64,000 bases of DNA from Paucibacter sp. DJ2R-2 (lineage in GTDB: Bacteria > Pseudomonadota > Gammaproteobacteria > Burkholderiales > Burkholderiaceae_C), in NCBI RefSeq assembly GCF_025717675.1, contig NZ_JAJIRT010000002.1, positions 248,001-312,000 of the forward strand, in the 5' to 3' direction. The notes below the pieces were generated by a model that worked only from the letters and a program-made list of their open reading frames with translations, was not told the origin of the DNA and ran no database searches. Shown one piece after another: positions 46,406-55,022 of the stretch. The translations under genes and the position numbers were made by a program. Positions within the stretch are counted from its first letter, which is position 1. Each line of letters opens with the position of its first letter.

Positions 46406-46578
46406 GCGGTGTCGTGAATCGTCGCGTTATGTCGCACACGCAGAAGGCGAATCTTCGGAAACTGCGATGCGTTGTACCGATGCCTGGATGGCCATACACA
46501 AGCCCTGACTTGGGCGATCCCTCGGTGCATGACAGCGACCTCATTCCTCCAACGATACAGAGCCTACAGGGAACATCC

Positions 46579-49500
46579 ATGAACACCAGCACCGCCGCGG
46601 CCAAGCGCCCCACAGTTCGCCGAGTCACCAGCCCGATGTCAGGCGCGCCTCGTCCGTCCACGCTCTGCCTGGCCATCGCCACGGCGCTGAGCCTGGGCAT
46701 CGTCGACACGGCAGAGGCCGCCGTCTGGACCTGGACCGGCGCGACCACCACCCCCGGCGGCCCCACCGCTTTGTGGAGCACGGCCGGCAACTGGAGTGGC
46801 GCCTCGGTCGGCGTACCCAAGGACGGCGACTCCCTGGTCTACAACGGCAACAAGGCACCGCTGCAAATCGTTGACATTTCCGGCGCAACGGCTCAGGTCC
46901 TGCTGCTGAAAGACATCTCCTTCACCGCCGATGCCACCGACTTCATCCTGACGCCCAAGGCCTCGACACCGACCACCTTGAAGCTGAGCGGCAACGTCAG
47001 CAACCTGGGCCAGAGGCAGACCTTCAACGTGGCCGTGGAAGCGATCGGCGGCAGCGCCGAACAGATCTGGAATGGCGGCAGCAACGGCATGCTGCTCAGC
47101 AATGCCTGGCTGTCCGGCAGCAGCACCAAGCTGACCTTGAGCAACAACGTGGCCATTCAGAAAGGCGGAACGATTGCCTTGGGCAATCTGGCCAATGAGT
47201 CACTGAACTTGAACATCAAGGCCGGCAGCAGCGCGACGCTGGACATCTTGGACATCGCGCGGGGCAAGCTGAGCCAAGGGACGCTCTTGGTGGACGGAAA
47301 CTCGTCCAAACTGAGCACGAGAGACATCAACATCGGCCACAGCGGCACCGGCGTTTTGACGGTTCAGAACAGCGCCCAGGTCAACATCAGCAACAGCGCC
47401 AAGCTTGGCACTGCGCCGGACAGCAAGGGCACTCTCCTGGTCAGCGGTCTCGGCTCGCAATTCAGCAGCGCAGGTTCGCTCTTCCTGGTTGGCGAGCAGG
47501 GCTCTGGCAGCTTGACCATTGAGAACGGTGGTTTGGCCAGCAACGTCAATTCGGTGATTGCAGACAGGCTCGGCAGTACCGGCAACGCGGTGGTGACCGG
47601 CCAAGGATCGCAATGGGTCAATACCTTGAGCCTCATCGTCGGCCAAAGCGGCCAAGCTTCACTGAGCATTCTGGATGCAGGCAAAGTGACGGCGCAAGAC
47701 TTGGCGATTGGCGCGCGGGGCGTGCTCACGCTCGATGGCGGCAGCTTGCAGATCGCCAACGCCTCCATGGCCAGCGGTGGCTCCTTCAACTGGATCAAGG
47801 GCGTTCTGGCTTACACCGACAAGGCCAGCCTGGGTTCGGCCCTGCTGCCCTCCTTCAGCACCCTGTCCAGCGGCAAGACCTTGAGCGTGGCCAATGCGCT
47901 GACGATCGGCGGCGCCAGCGCCCTGAACCTGAGCGGCGGCAACGCCAACGCCGGCAGCCTGGTCCTGCAAGGGCAAGCTGAGGTGGGCAGCTTCAGCGAG
48001 CTCAGCGTCGGTGCGGGCGGGATGAACAGCAGCGGCGTCCTGCAGTTGAGCGGCGGCACGTTCCGAACCGCCGGTGCAGCCGTGAGCTCGGGCATCGTGA
48101 ATGGCTACGGCGTGATCACCGGCAGCGGCGGTTTCAACAACGCCGGCCTGCTGCGGCAGGGCGAAGGCACGCTGGTCTTGAGCAGCACCGGCCTCAATGA
48201 GAACTCGGGCACCTGGGACATGCAGGCCGGCCGTACGCTCAGTCTGCAAGGCGCAGACCTGAACAACCGCGGCAGCCTGAACTTGAACGGCGGCTTCATT
48301 TCGGGCACGGCCGCCGTCGTGAATGCGGCCCAAGGCAGCATCAGCGGCAGCGGTCGCATCAGTTCGGGCTTCAGCAACAACGGCAGCCTGATCGTCGACG
48401 CCGGCCGAACCCAGATCGATGCCAACTTCGTCAACCGGGGTCAGGTCTTGCTGAGCAGCAATGCGGCCAACCTGGCGGGCGGCCAGGTCGACAACCGCGG
48501 CCTGATCCAAGGTTTCGGCAAGATCAACAACAACATCACGCAAGCCGACGCGAACGGCCGCATGGAAGCTCAAGGCGGCACGCTGACGATGGCCGGTCAG
48601 ATGGTCGGTTCCAACCGCGGCATCCTGGCCGCAAGCGACGGCGGCAAGCTGCTGATCAGCCAGGGCCTGGCCAGCAACGCAGGTCAAATCCAGCTGAGTG
48701 GCGGCACCGTGGACAACAACGGCCGAGCGCTGGTCAACGAAGTCGGCGCCAGCATCAACGGCTTCGGCACCCTGCGCTCGGGCACGCTGAGCAACAAGGG
48801 CCAGATCCTGCTGAGCGGCGGCACCTCGGACGTGCGCGCCGACATCGTGGCCCAGGCCGGCAGCGAGATCATCCTCTCCGGTCAGAGCAACACCAGCTTC
48901 TACGGCAGCGTCGAGGTGATGAGTGACGCGGAGCTGCGTGTTTCAGAAGGTTCGGTCGCCACCTTCGCGGGCCTGGTGAAGCAACGCACCGGATCCAATG
49001 TCAACGGCGACGGCAAGATGTTCTTCGAGGGAGGCCTGAACATCGGCAACTCGCCGGGCTACGGCTACATCCAAGGCTCGGTGGTCTTCGCTTCCAGCAA
49101 CTTCTACGAAGCGGAGATCGGCGGCACCGCGGCCTGCACGGCGCAAAGCTGCGCCCTGGGTTCGCCCCTCTTGGACAGCAGCTTCGACAAGCTGGTGATC
49201 GGCGGCAACCTGAGGATGGGCGGCACCTTGACCTTGAAATCCTGGAACGGCTTTGTGGCGCAGGCCGGCCAAAGCTTTGACCTGCTCGACTGGGGCAGCA
49301 GCAGCGGCACCTTCAAGGCCATCGACGCCTCGGGCTTGAGCCTGGCCGCAGGCACACAGCTGGATTACAGCCAGCTCTACACCAACGGCACGATCACGGT
49401 GACGGCAGTGCCGGAACCAGAGAGCTATGCGCTGATGCTGGCCGGGCTGGGCGCCATCGGTTTCATCGCTCGCCGCCGGCGCGCCCAAGCCGGGGTCTGA
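46579..49500 (+). CDS. PEP-CTERM-anchored beta-helix surface protein
   Basis: A 973-aa protein; ACAGGGAA precedes the ATG at 46579. A long n-region is followed by a signal helix (about 30-50, ending TAEAA). Nearly the whole body is Ser/Gly/Asn-rich short repeats of autotransporter-passenger type (SGTGVLTVQNSAQVN, GTLLVSGLGSQF, GQILLSGGTSD), predicting a parallel beta-helix. The C-terminus is a PEP-CTERM sorting signal: VPEPES, a hydrophobic helix and RRRR. No beta-barrel translocator is present. PEP-CTERM proteins are processed by exosortase and often accompany exopolysaccharide. Ligand unknown. Codon use is like its neighbours. Confidence 0.85.
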   Translation: MNTSTAAAKRPTVRRVTSPMSGAPRPSTLCLAIATALSLGIVDTAEAAVWTWTGATTTPGGPTALWSTAGNWSGASVGVPKDGDSLVYNGNKAPLQIVDISGATAQVLLLKDISFTADATDFILTPKASTPTTLKLSGNVSNLGQRQTFNVAVEAIGGSAEQIWNGGSNGMLLSNAWLSGSSTKLTLSNNVAIQKGGTIALGNLANESLNLNIKAGSSATLDILDIARGKLSQGTLLVDGNSSKLSTRDINIGHSGTGVLTVQNSAQVNISNSAKLGTAPDSKGTLLVSGLGSQFSSAGSLFLVGEQGSGSLTIENGGLASNVNSVIADRLGSTGNAVVTGQGSQWVNTLSLIVGQSGQASLSILDAGKVTAQDLAIGARGVLTLDGGSLQIANASMASGGSFNWIKGVLAYTDKASLGSALLPSFSTLSSGKTLSVANALTIGGASALNLSGGNANAGSLVLQGQAEVGSFSELSVGAGGMNSSGVLQLSGGTFRTAGAAVSSGIVNGYGVITGSGGFNNAGLLRQGEGTLVLSSTGLNENSGTWDMQAGRTLSLQGADLNNRGSLNLNGGFISGTAAVVNAAQGSISGSGRISSGFSNNGSLIVDAGRTQIDANFVNRGQVLLSSNAANLAGGQVDNRGLIQGFGKINNNITQADANGRMEAQGGTLTMAGQMVGSNRGILAASDGGKLLISQGLASNAGQIQLSGGTVDNNGRALVNEVGASINGFGTLRSGTLSNKGQILLSGGTSDVRADIVAQAGSEIILSGQSNTSFYGSVEVMSDAELRVSEGSVATFAGLVKQRTGSNVNGDGKMFFEGGLNIGNSPGYGYIQGSVVFASSNFYEAEIGGTAACTAQSCALGSPLLDSSFDKLVIGGNLRMGGTLTLKSWNGFVAQAGQSFDLLDWGSSSGTFKAIDASGLSLAAGTQLDYSQLYTNGTITVTAVPEPESYALMLAGLGAIGFIARRRRAQAGV

Positions 49501-49525
49501 GCCCGGCGGCCCGGCTGGGCGCCAT

Positions 49526-49558
49526 GACATCGGCTTGACACCGGCTTGACATCGGCTT
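49526..49558 (+). promoter_or_regulatory. Three tandem 11-bp repeats, probable OmpR-type operator
   Basis: gacatcggctt, gacaccggctt, gacatcggctt follow each other without gaps. Eleven-bp phasing is that of OmpR/PhoB-family half-sites. The last repeat begins within a TTGACA (49546-49551) that could be a -35 box, with a weak TTTCTA 17 bp downstream. The operon that follows encodes such a regulator, so autoregulation is plausible. Confidence 0.5.
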
Positions 49559-49609
49559 CACAAGGGGATTTCTAGACTGTGGCTCACACCCACCGTCTGG
49601 AACTCCCAC

Positions 49610-50686
49610 ATGAAACATCTGCTCCGTCACCGCCTCGTCAGCGCCCTGCTGGCCTCCACCTGCCTGACCCTCGGCATGTCGCCCAGCTGGGCCGTCACAC
49701 CCACAGCCAGTACGCCGGCCAAAGTCCTGATCGTCGTCAGCGGCGAAGGTCGCGAGCAGGGCAAGACCCGGCCCGGCTTTGAGATGGACGAGTTCGCCCA
49801 GGCCTGGCTGCTGCTGCGTGCCAACGGCCTGAACATCGAGGTCGCCAGCCCCAAGGGCGGCGCCGTCGAGGCCGACCGCTACGACCCGGCGGACGATTAC
49901 AACAGCCGCCTGGCCGCCGACCCGCAAGCCCTGGCCGCCCTGAAGCAAACCCGCAGCACGGCCGAGCTGAAGGCCAGCGACTACCGCGCCGTGCTGGTCA
50001 TGGGCGGCAAGGGCGCCATGTTCGACCTGCCCAAAGACCCCGGCCTGCACACGCTGCTGCGCGAGATGGACGCCCAGGGCGGCGTGATCGCCGCCGTCTG
50101 CCACGGCCCGGCCGCCCTGGCCGAGGTGCGGCGCGCCGATGGCCAGCCCCTGGTCGCCGGCCGCCGCCTCACCGGTTTCAGCAATGAGGAAGAAGCGGCC
50201 TTCGGCAAGAAGTGGGCGGCTCAGTTCCCCTGGCTGCTGGAAGACAAGCTCAAGGCCCAGGGCGCGCGCTGGGACGAAGCCTCGCTGATGATGCCCAAAG
50301 TGGTGGTGGACGGCCGCCTGATCACCGGCCAGAACCCCTTCTCCACCACCGCCATGACCGAGGCCGTGCTGCGCGCGCTGGGCCAGGAGCCCAAGGCTCG
50401 CCAGCCCTTTCGCGATGAAGCCACCATGAGCCTGGCACAGCGCTGGCTGGAGGGCGAACAGGCCGCCGTGCAAGCGCAGCTGGCCGCCGATGCCAAGGCC
50501 TACAAAATGGAGCTGATCGCCATGCTGGGCGTCTACCAGTTCAAGAATGCCGGCGATGATGCGAGCCGCCGCCAAGCGCTTTCGCTGATGCGCCTGGCCG
50601 AGCCGCACTTCAAGCACGAGCGTCTGAGCCTGAGCATCCAGGAAGCGAAACAATCGCTGGCCACCGTCAATCACCACCAACCCTGA
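49610..50686 (+). CDS. Secreted DJ-1/PfpI family protein
   Basis: A 358-aa protein. Signal peptide 1-28 (...MSPSWAV). Residues ~38-250 are a class I glutamine amidotransferase-like fold of the Hsp31/DJ-1 group: VLIVVSGEG, an acidic partner in GFEMDEFAQA (Glu58), VASPKGG, and the nucleophile elbow AAVCHGPAAL (Cys164, His165). Members are deglycases, chaperones or glyoxalases, mostly cytoplasmic; export is less usual. The ~100-residue C-terminal helical extension is not part of the family core. First gene of an operon with a two-component system 17 bp downstream, which may respond to envelope or carbonyl stress (inference). Confidence 0.83.
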   Translation: MKHLLRHRLVSALLASTCLTLGMSPSWAVTPTASTPAKVLIVVSGEGREQGKTRPGFEMDEFAQAWLLLRANGLNIEVASPKGGAVEADRYDPADDYNSRLAADPQALAALKQTRSTAELKASDYRAVLVMGGKGAMFDLPKDPGLHTLLREMDAQGGVIAAVCHGPAALAEVRRADGQPLVAGRRLTGFSNEEEAAFGKKWAAQFPWLLEDKLKAQGARWDEASLMMPKVVVDGRLITGQNPFSTTAMTEAVLRALGQEPKARQPFRDEATMSLAQRWLEGEQAAVQAQLAADAKAYKMELIAMLGVYQFKNAGDDASRRQALSLMRLAEPHFKHERLSLSIQEAKQSLATVNHHQP

Positions 50687-50703
50687 TCGAGCAGCAAGGC
50701 CCC

Positions 50704-51399
50704 ATGACGACGACACCCAGCCTGCCTCTGCGCATCCTCGTGGTCGAAGACCACGCGCCGCTGCGTGCCCAGATCGTCGAGCTGCTGCAAGCGGCCGGCT
50801 GGCGGGTCGAGGAAGCCAGCGACGGCCGCCTGGGCCTGCAGCTGGCCCTGGAGCAGCCGCCCGACGTGCTGCTGCTGGACCTGGGCCTGCCAGGCCTGGA
50901 CGGGCTGCAAATCTGCCAGCGCCTGCGCCAGCAGGCCGAACGCCACATCCCGGTGCTGATGCTGACCGCGCGCGACAGCCTGGCCGACAAAGGACAGGGC
51001 TTCGCCGCCGGCGCCGACGACTACCTGCTCAAGCCCTTTGCCGGCGAGGAACTGCTCTGGCGCTGCCAGGCCCTGTCCCGGCGTGGCGAGCTCGGCCGCA
51101 GCCCCCTGCTGGAACGCGGCCCGCTGCAGATCGACCGGCGCAGCGCCGAAGTGCGCATCGAGGGTCAGGTCTTGCCGCCCTTGCCGCGCCAGGCCTACCG
51201 CCTGCTGCTGGCCCTGGCCGAGGCGTACCCGCGCACGCTCAGCCGCAGCGAACTGCAGCAGGCGCTCTGGGCCGACGAGCCGCCCGAGTCCGACGCCTTG
51301 CGCAGCCATCTCTACACCTTGCGCCAAGCCCTGGGGCCGGCGCAAACCTTGATCAAGACCGTGCACAGCGTGGGTCTGCGCCTGGACCTTCCCGCATGA
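50704..51399 (+). CDS. OmpR/QseB-type response regulator
   Basis: A 231-aa protein. Receiver: ILVVEDHAPLR, phospho-acceptor Asp59 (VLLLDLGLPGLDG), MLTARDS, YLLKPF. DNA-binding winged helix: LPRQAYRLLLALAEAYPRTLSR and DALRSHLYTLRQALG. The start overlaps nothing, but the stop overlaps the next gene, a histidine kinase, by 4 bp. Likely binds the 11-bp repeats in front of this operon. Confidence 0.92.
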   Translation: MTTTPSLPLRILVVEDHAPLRAQIVELLQAAGWRVEEASDGRLGLQLALEQPPDVLLLDLGLPGLDGLQICQRLRQQAERHIPVLMLTARDSLADKGQGFAAGADDYLLKPFAGEELLWRCQALSRRGELGRSPLLERGPLQIDRRSAEVRIEGQVLPPLPRQAYRLLLALAEAYPRTLSRSELQQALWADEPPESDALRSHLYTLRQALGPAQTLIKTVHSVGLRLDLPA

Positions 51400-52736
51400 A
51401 CCTGAGCATCAACACCACCGGCTACCGTGCGCGCCTGCGGCAGCGCCTGATGCTGGCCTTCACCGGCTACACCGTGCTGGTCAGCGCGCTGTTCGGCCTC
51501 TTTGCCATGGCTTTTGTCTACACCGTCGAAGACCAGTTCTTCGACAGCGCCCTGCGCCAGGAAGCCCAAGCCCAAGACATCAGCCTGCGGGCCGGCAGGG
51601 GCTGGCGCGAGCCGGCGCAGGACTTCATCCGCCTGTACCGGCCTGGCCAGGCCCTGCCCGAGGACCTGGCGCAGGCGCGCCTGCGCGAGCCCCGGTCCCG
51701 CGAACTGAGCGGCGAGCAAGGCCGCCACTACCACCTCTGGCCCCTGCCCGAAGACCACGGCCTGCTGGTGGCCGAGGTCAGCGGCCAGCTGATCGTGCGG
51801 CCCATGCGCCGGCAGCTGCTGGTCTGGCTGGGCGCCTGGGGCGGCGGCCTGGCCCTGCTGGCCCTGGGCCTGGGCTGGTGGCTGGCGCGCCGCACCAGCG
51901 CGCCTCTGGCCCGGCTGGCGCAAGCGGTCGCGCAGAGTCGACCGGAACAATTTCCCACCGATCTGGCGGCGCGTTATGGCGACGACGAAGTGGGCCTACT
52001 GGCAGCCCACCTCGCCCAGCAAAACCAGCGCACGCGGGAGTTCATCGCACGCGAACAGGCCTTCAGCCGCGATGCCAGCCACGAGCTGCGCACGCCGCTG
52101 GCGGTGCTGAGCCTGGCCTGCGAGCGCCTGGCCGGCCAGAGCTTGCCGCCTGCGCAGACCGCCACGCTCAACTCCATGAGAGCAGCCCTCTGGCAGCTGC
52201 AGCAGACGGTGGAGCTGCTGCTGGCCCTGTCCCGCGAAGCCAGCCCGAACCCGAGCACGGTCGCGGGTCAGGCCCAGCCGCTGGCCCTGCTGCCCCAGAT
52301 CGAACAGCTGGTGCTGGCCCACGCCCCCTTGCTGGATCAGCAAGGCATCGAGCTGGAGCTCGAGGTGCCGCCCGCCCTCACCCGCTCCTGGCCGCCGGCC
52401 CTGACCCAGCTGCTGCTGGCCAATCTGCTCGGCAACGCCCTGGCCCACCGGCAAACGCCGCAGATCCGCATCAGCGCCGATGCGCAGCACCTGAGCATCG
52501 CCAATGCCAGTGCCGCCCCGCCCGAGGCCCTGCTGGGCACCGACGCGGCCGGCCGCCAGCCCGGCCTCAAGGGCGAAGGCAGCGCCGGCCTGGGCCTGGG
52601 CTTGTCCATCGTGCGCCGCCTGGCCGAGCGCCATGGCCTGCGGCTGGAGCTGCAGCACGCTTCGGGCTGGACCACGGTCTGCCTGATGGACGCGCCGCCA
52701 CCCGCGGATGGGGCCGGCACCGGCACTATCGTCTGA
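51396..52736 (+). CDS. Sensor histidine kinase (QseC/PmrB type)
   Basis: A 446-aa protein. Membrane segments at about 18-42 and 140-163 enclose a ~95-residue periplasmic part. A HAMP-like linker leads to FSRDASHELRTPLAVLSLA (His229), N-box LLANLLGNALAHRQ and a G2 box GLGLGLSIVRRLAE. The G1 box is weak: where DDGPG is expected the sequence reads IANASAAPPEALLG, which is seen in some kinases of this subgroup. Translationally coupled to the regulator (ATGA). Confidence 0.88.
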   Translation: MNLSINTTGYRARLRQRLMLAFTGYTVLVSALFGLFAMAFVYTVEDQFFDSALRQEAQAQDISLRAGRGWREPAQDFIRLYRPGQALPEDLAQARLREPRSRELSGEQGRHYHLWPLPEDHGLLVAEVSGQLIVRPMRRQLLVWLGAWGGGLALLALGLGWWLARRTSAPLARLAQAVAQSRPEQFPTDLAARYGDDEVGLLAAHLAQQNQRTREFIAREQAFSRDASHELRTPLAVLSLACERLAGQSLPPAQTATLNSMRAALWQLQQTVELLLALSREASPNPSTVAGQAQPLALLPQIEQLVLAHAPLLDQQGIELELEVPPALTRSWPPALTQLLLANLLGNALAHRQTPQIRISADAQHLSIANASAAPPEALLGTDAAGRQPGLKGEGSAGLGLGLSIVRRLAERHGLRLELQHASGWTTVCLMDAPPPADGAGTGTIV

Positions 52737-52748
52737 GCCCCGACAACC

Positions 52749-53015
52749 ATGGTCTTTCTCCTGTTTGCCGCCCTGACCCTGGCCTGCCTGCTGGCCCCCA
52801 GCTGGCTGCTGCGCCGCGGCCTGCACCCGCTGGCGGCTTGGTTGTTGGCTGCCGGCATGTGGCCGACCAGCGTGCTGATCCTGGAGCTGCTGCCACGCGC
52901 TCCGGGCGGCGGGGACTCCATGCTGCTGGTGGCCCTGATCACCGGCAGCTTGCTGGGCCTGGCCCTGGCGGGGCTGGGCACCCTGCTGGCGCTGTGGCGG
53001 CGGCGCGGGCACTGA
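52749..53015 (+). CDS. Small two-to-three-helix membrane protein
   Basis: An 88-aa, very hydrophobic protein with helices at about 2-17, 27-48 and 58-82, ending in Arg-rich WRRRGH. It starts 12 bp after the kinase stop and is probably the last gene of that operon. No family recognised. It might modulate the kinase, as small membrane proteins do in other systems, but this is speculation. Confidence 0.55.
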   Translation: MVFLLFAALTLACLLAPSWLLRRGLHPLAAWLLAAGMWPTSVLILELLPRAPGGGDSMLLVALITGSLLGLALAGLGTLLALWRRRGH

Positions 53016-53145
53016 ACCCACCCTGAGCCAAGTCGCTGAGCGGGGGGCCGCTTGCATCGTCCCCCCGCCGAGCTCACAGATGCTTCACACGCGGCCACTT
53101 AGCCTTGCCGTCCCGGCCCCGAGAGGCCCTGGCAGGTCACCGCTC

Positions 53146-54093
53146 ATGAAGACACCCATCTGGAAGAAGAAAACTCGCGCCAAGATCATGGTTTCCATCC
53201 TCGGCCTCATCGCCGCCACGGCCGCGCTGTGGTGGGGCATCTTTGCACTCAAGCCCTATCAAATCTCGCCCGATCAGATGCAGGCGCGCTACCGCTACAG
53301 CGCTCCGGCCGCCTTCACGCCAACGCTGAAAGACCTGGGCCGGCACGGCTACGAGGTCCGCTTCAACAGCTTCGACGGCGCCGCCGTCAACGGCCGCCTC
53401 CAGTACCCCAGCGACCCGGCTCAGGCCAAGACGCCGTTCCCGCTGCTGATCGCCATGCATGGGCTGGGCCGCAGCCATATGCGTTGGTGGCAGGCCACGT
53501 ACAAGGGCCGCGAAACCTTGGAGCACACCCACCTCGTCACCGAGCAAGCCCTGAAGCAAGGCTATGCCGTGCTGGCCCTGGATGCACGCCGCCACGGCGA
53601 GCGCAAGAACCTCGAATACAGCGTGATCGATCTGATGCGCGATATGGACCTGTGGGGCCAGCGCGAGCCCTATGAGCAGATGATCATCGACAGCATCAAG
53701 GACTACCGCCTGCTGCTGGACTGGCTGCTGCCGCAGCCGCAGATCGACGCCCGCCGCGTGCAGACCACCGGCTACAGCATGGGCGGGCAGATGGCGCTGA
53801 TCCTGGGCAGCCTGGAGCCGCGCATCACAGCAGTGGCCGCCATCGTGCCGCCGCATGTGGACGACAAAGTGGCCGCCGTGTCGCCGCAGCGCTTCTTTGC
53901 CGGCCTCGCGGGCAAGGACAAGCTCTGGCTGCTCAGCGCCGACGATGACGAGTACGCCTCGGCCCAGCAAAACCAAGCCTTGTTCGAGGCCCTGCCAGGC
54001 GCCGCGAACCGGCATCTGCGTTTCCCCGGCGGCCACCTCTTGCCGACCAGCTATGCCGAGCAACTGCGTCCCTGGCTGGCACCGATGCCCTGA
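53146..54093 (+). CDS. Membrane-anchored alpha/beta hydrolase
   Basis: A 315-aa protein from the ATG at 53146; an upstream ATG at 53080 lacks a ribosome site. One N-terminal membrane helix (about 11-33) anchors the enzyme with its domain in the periplasm. The fold shows LIAMHGLGRSHM (oxyanion), LALDARRHGERK, nucleophile elbow TTGYSMGGQMAL and PGGHLLP with the likely catalytic His. It resembles dienelactone hydrolase/acyl-peptidase-type esterases. Substrate unknown; next to, but probably not part of, the copper cluster. Confidence 0.75.
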   Translation: MKTPIWKKKTRAKIMVSILGLIAATAALWWGIFALKPYQISPDQMQARYRYSAPAAFTPTLKDLGRHGYEVRFNSFDGAAVNGRLQYPSDPAQAKTPFPLLIAMHGLGRSHMRWWQATYKGRETLEHTHLVTEQALKQGYAVLALDARRHGERKNLEYSVIDLMRDMDLWGQREPYEQMIIDSIKDYRLLLDWLLPQPQIDARRVQTTGYSMGGQMALILGSLEPRITAVAAIVPPHVDDKVAAVSPQRFFAGLAGKDKLWLLSADDDEYASAQQNQALFEALPGAANRHLRFPGGHLLPTSYAEQLRPWLAPMP

Positions 54094-54115
54094 TCGCCTG
54101 ACATACACTGCCGCC

Positions 54116-54481
54116 ATGGGCATCTTCTGGCGCATCACCTTGGCATGGCTGCTGGCCGTGGCCATGCCGATTCAAGGCATGGCCGCTGTGTCCATGCGCT
54201 TCTGCATGGCGCTGCCCCAGCCCAGCCCGGCCTGCCATGAGCAGGCCTTAGAGCAATCCGCCGAGCCCACAGCTCCGGCTGCTTTTGAGGAAGCTGCACC
54301 AGACCACGCAGGCAGCTGCAGCGCCTGCGCCGCCTGCTGCCACGCGGTCGCGCCGCCGAGCGTGCTGCCCCTGCTGGAGCCGGTCGCCGGCGAACTGCCC
54401 CAGGCCAGCGACTTGATCGCCAGCCACGCCCGCGTGCTGCCGGGCGGGCTCGAACGTCCACCGCGAAGCGCGCCCCGCTGA
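54116..54481 (+). CDS. Small Cys-rich secreted protein, CopL/DUF2946-like
   Basis: A 121-aa protein. A signal peptide (ITLAWLLAVAMPIQGMAAV) precedes a mature part with RFCMALP, PACHEQ and a cluster CSACAACCHA. Such small Cys/His proteins stand in front of copper-resistance operons in Burkholderiales and are thought to bind copper in the periplasm. Family naming is from resemblance only. Starts 22 bp after the hydrolase gene; the copper genes follow. Confidence 0.6.
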   Translation: MGIFWRITLAWLLAVAMPIQGMAAVSMRFCMALPQPSPACHEQALEQSAEPTAPAAFEEAAPDHAGSCSACAACCHAVAPPSVLPLLEPVAGELPQASDLIASHARVLPGGLERPPRSAPR

Positions 54482-54608
54482 TCGGCCGGGCCGGCACCGC
54501 ATGTGCCGGACTCTCAGCCCACTGACCCAGCCCGGCTCCGGGGCGCCCGACGCTTGCGTCGACGCCCGGAGCCTCCCTCCGGTCCTTGCTGACTCACGCG
54601 AGAACACC

Positions 54609-55013
54609 ATGAAATTTCCTGCACCGGGCAAGGCGCTCCCACGCCACTTGCTGTGCGCCTTGCTGTGCGCGCCACTGACCTTGGCTCTGGCGCCCGCGGC
54701 CTCGGCCTCGGCCCAAACGCCACGATCGACCAGCCCAAGCCCAAACACAAGCCTGAGCGCCGACCCGCTGGACCCCAGCGTGCCCCTGCCAGCGCTGCGC
54801 TACCGCTCCGCCCTGCAAAGCTACCGCGCCGATCCGGGCACCGAGTTGGGCGATTGGAAGGCCAGCAACGAGCGCGTCCAGCGCATCGGCGGCTGGCGGG
54901 CCTATGCACGCGAAGCGAACGCCAGCCCCGCCAACGCAGCGGCGAGCGCACCCGCGAGCCAAGCCAAACCCGAACCCGCCCCCAAGGCCGGCGGCCACAG
55001 CCACCACCACTGA
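54609..55013 (+). CDS. Small periplasmic protein of the copper cluster, His-rich tail
   Basis: A 134-aa protein with signal peptide (about 1-36), a short conserved-looking middle (ALRYRSALQSYRAD...LGDWKASNERVQRIGGWRAYAREA) and an Ala/Pro tail ending GGHSHHH. Proteins of this plan are common before copper-efflux TolC genes. The terminal His cluster could bind Cu or Ni. Lies 9 bp before the TolC-like gene, so in the same operon. Confidence 0.65.
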   Translation: MKFPAPGKALPRHLLCALLCAPLTLALAPAASASAQTPRSTSPSPNTSLSADPLDPSVPLPALRYRSALQSYRADPGTELGDWKASNERVQRIGGWRAYAREANASPANAAASAPASQAKPEPAPKAGGHSHHH

Positions 55014-55022
55014 GCCGCGCCC

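Noticed and set aside
49507-49520. GC-rich dyad after the PEP-CTERM gene as a terminator
   Set aside because: The stem is short and imperfect and no T-run follows.
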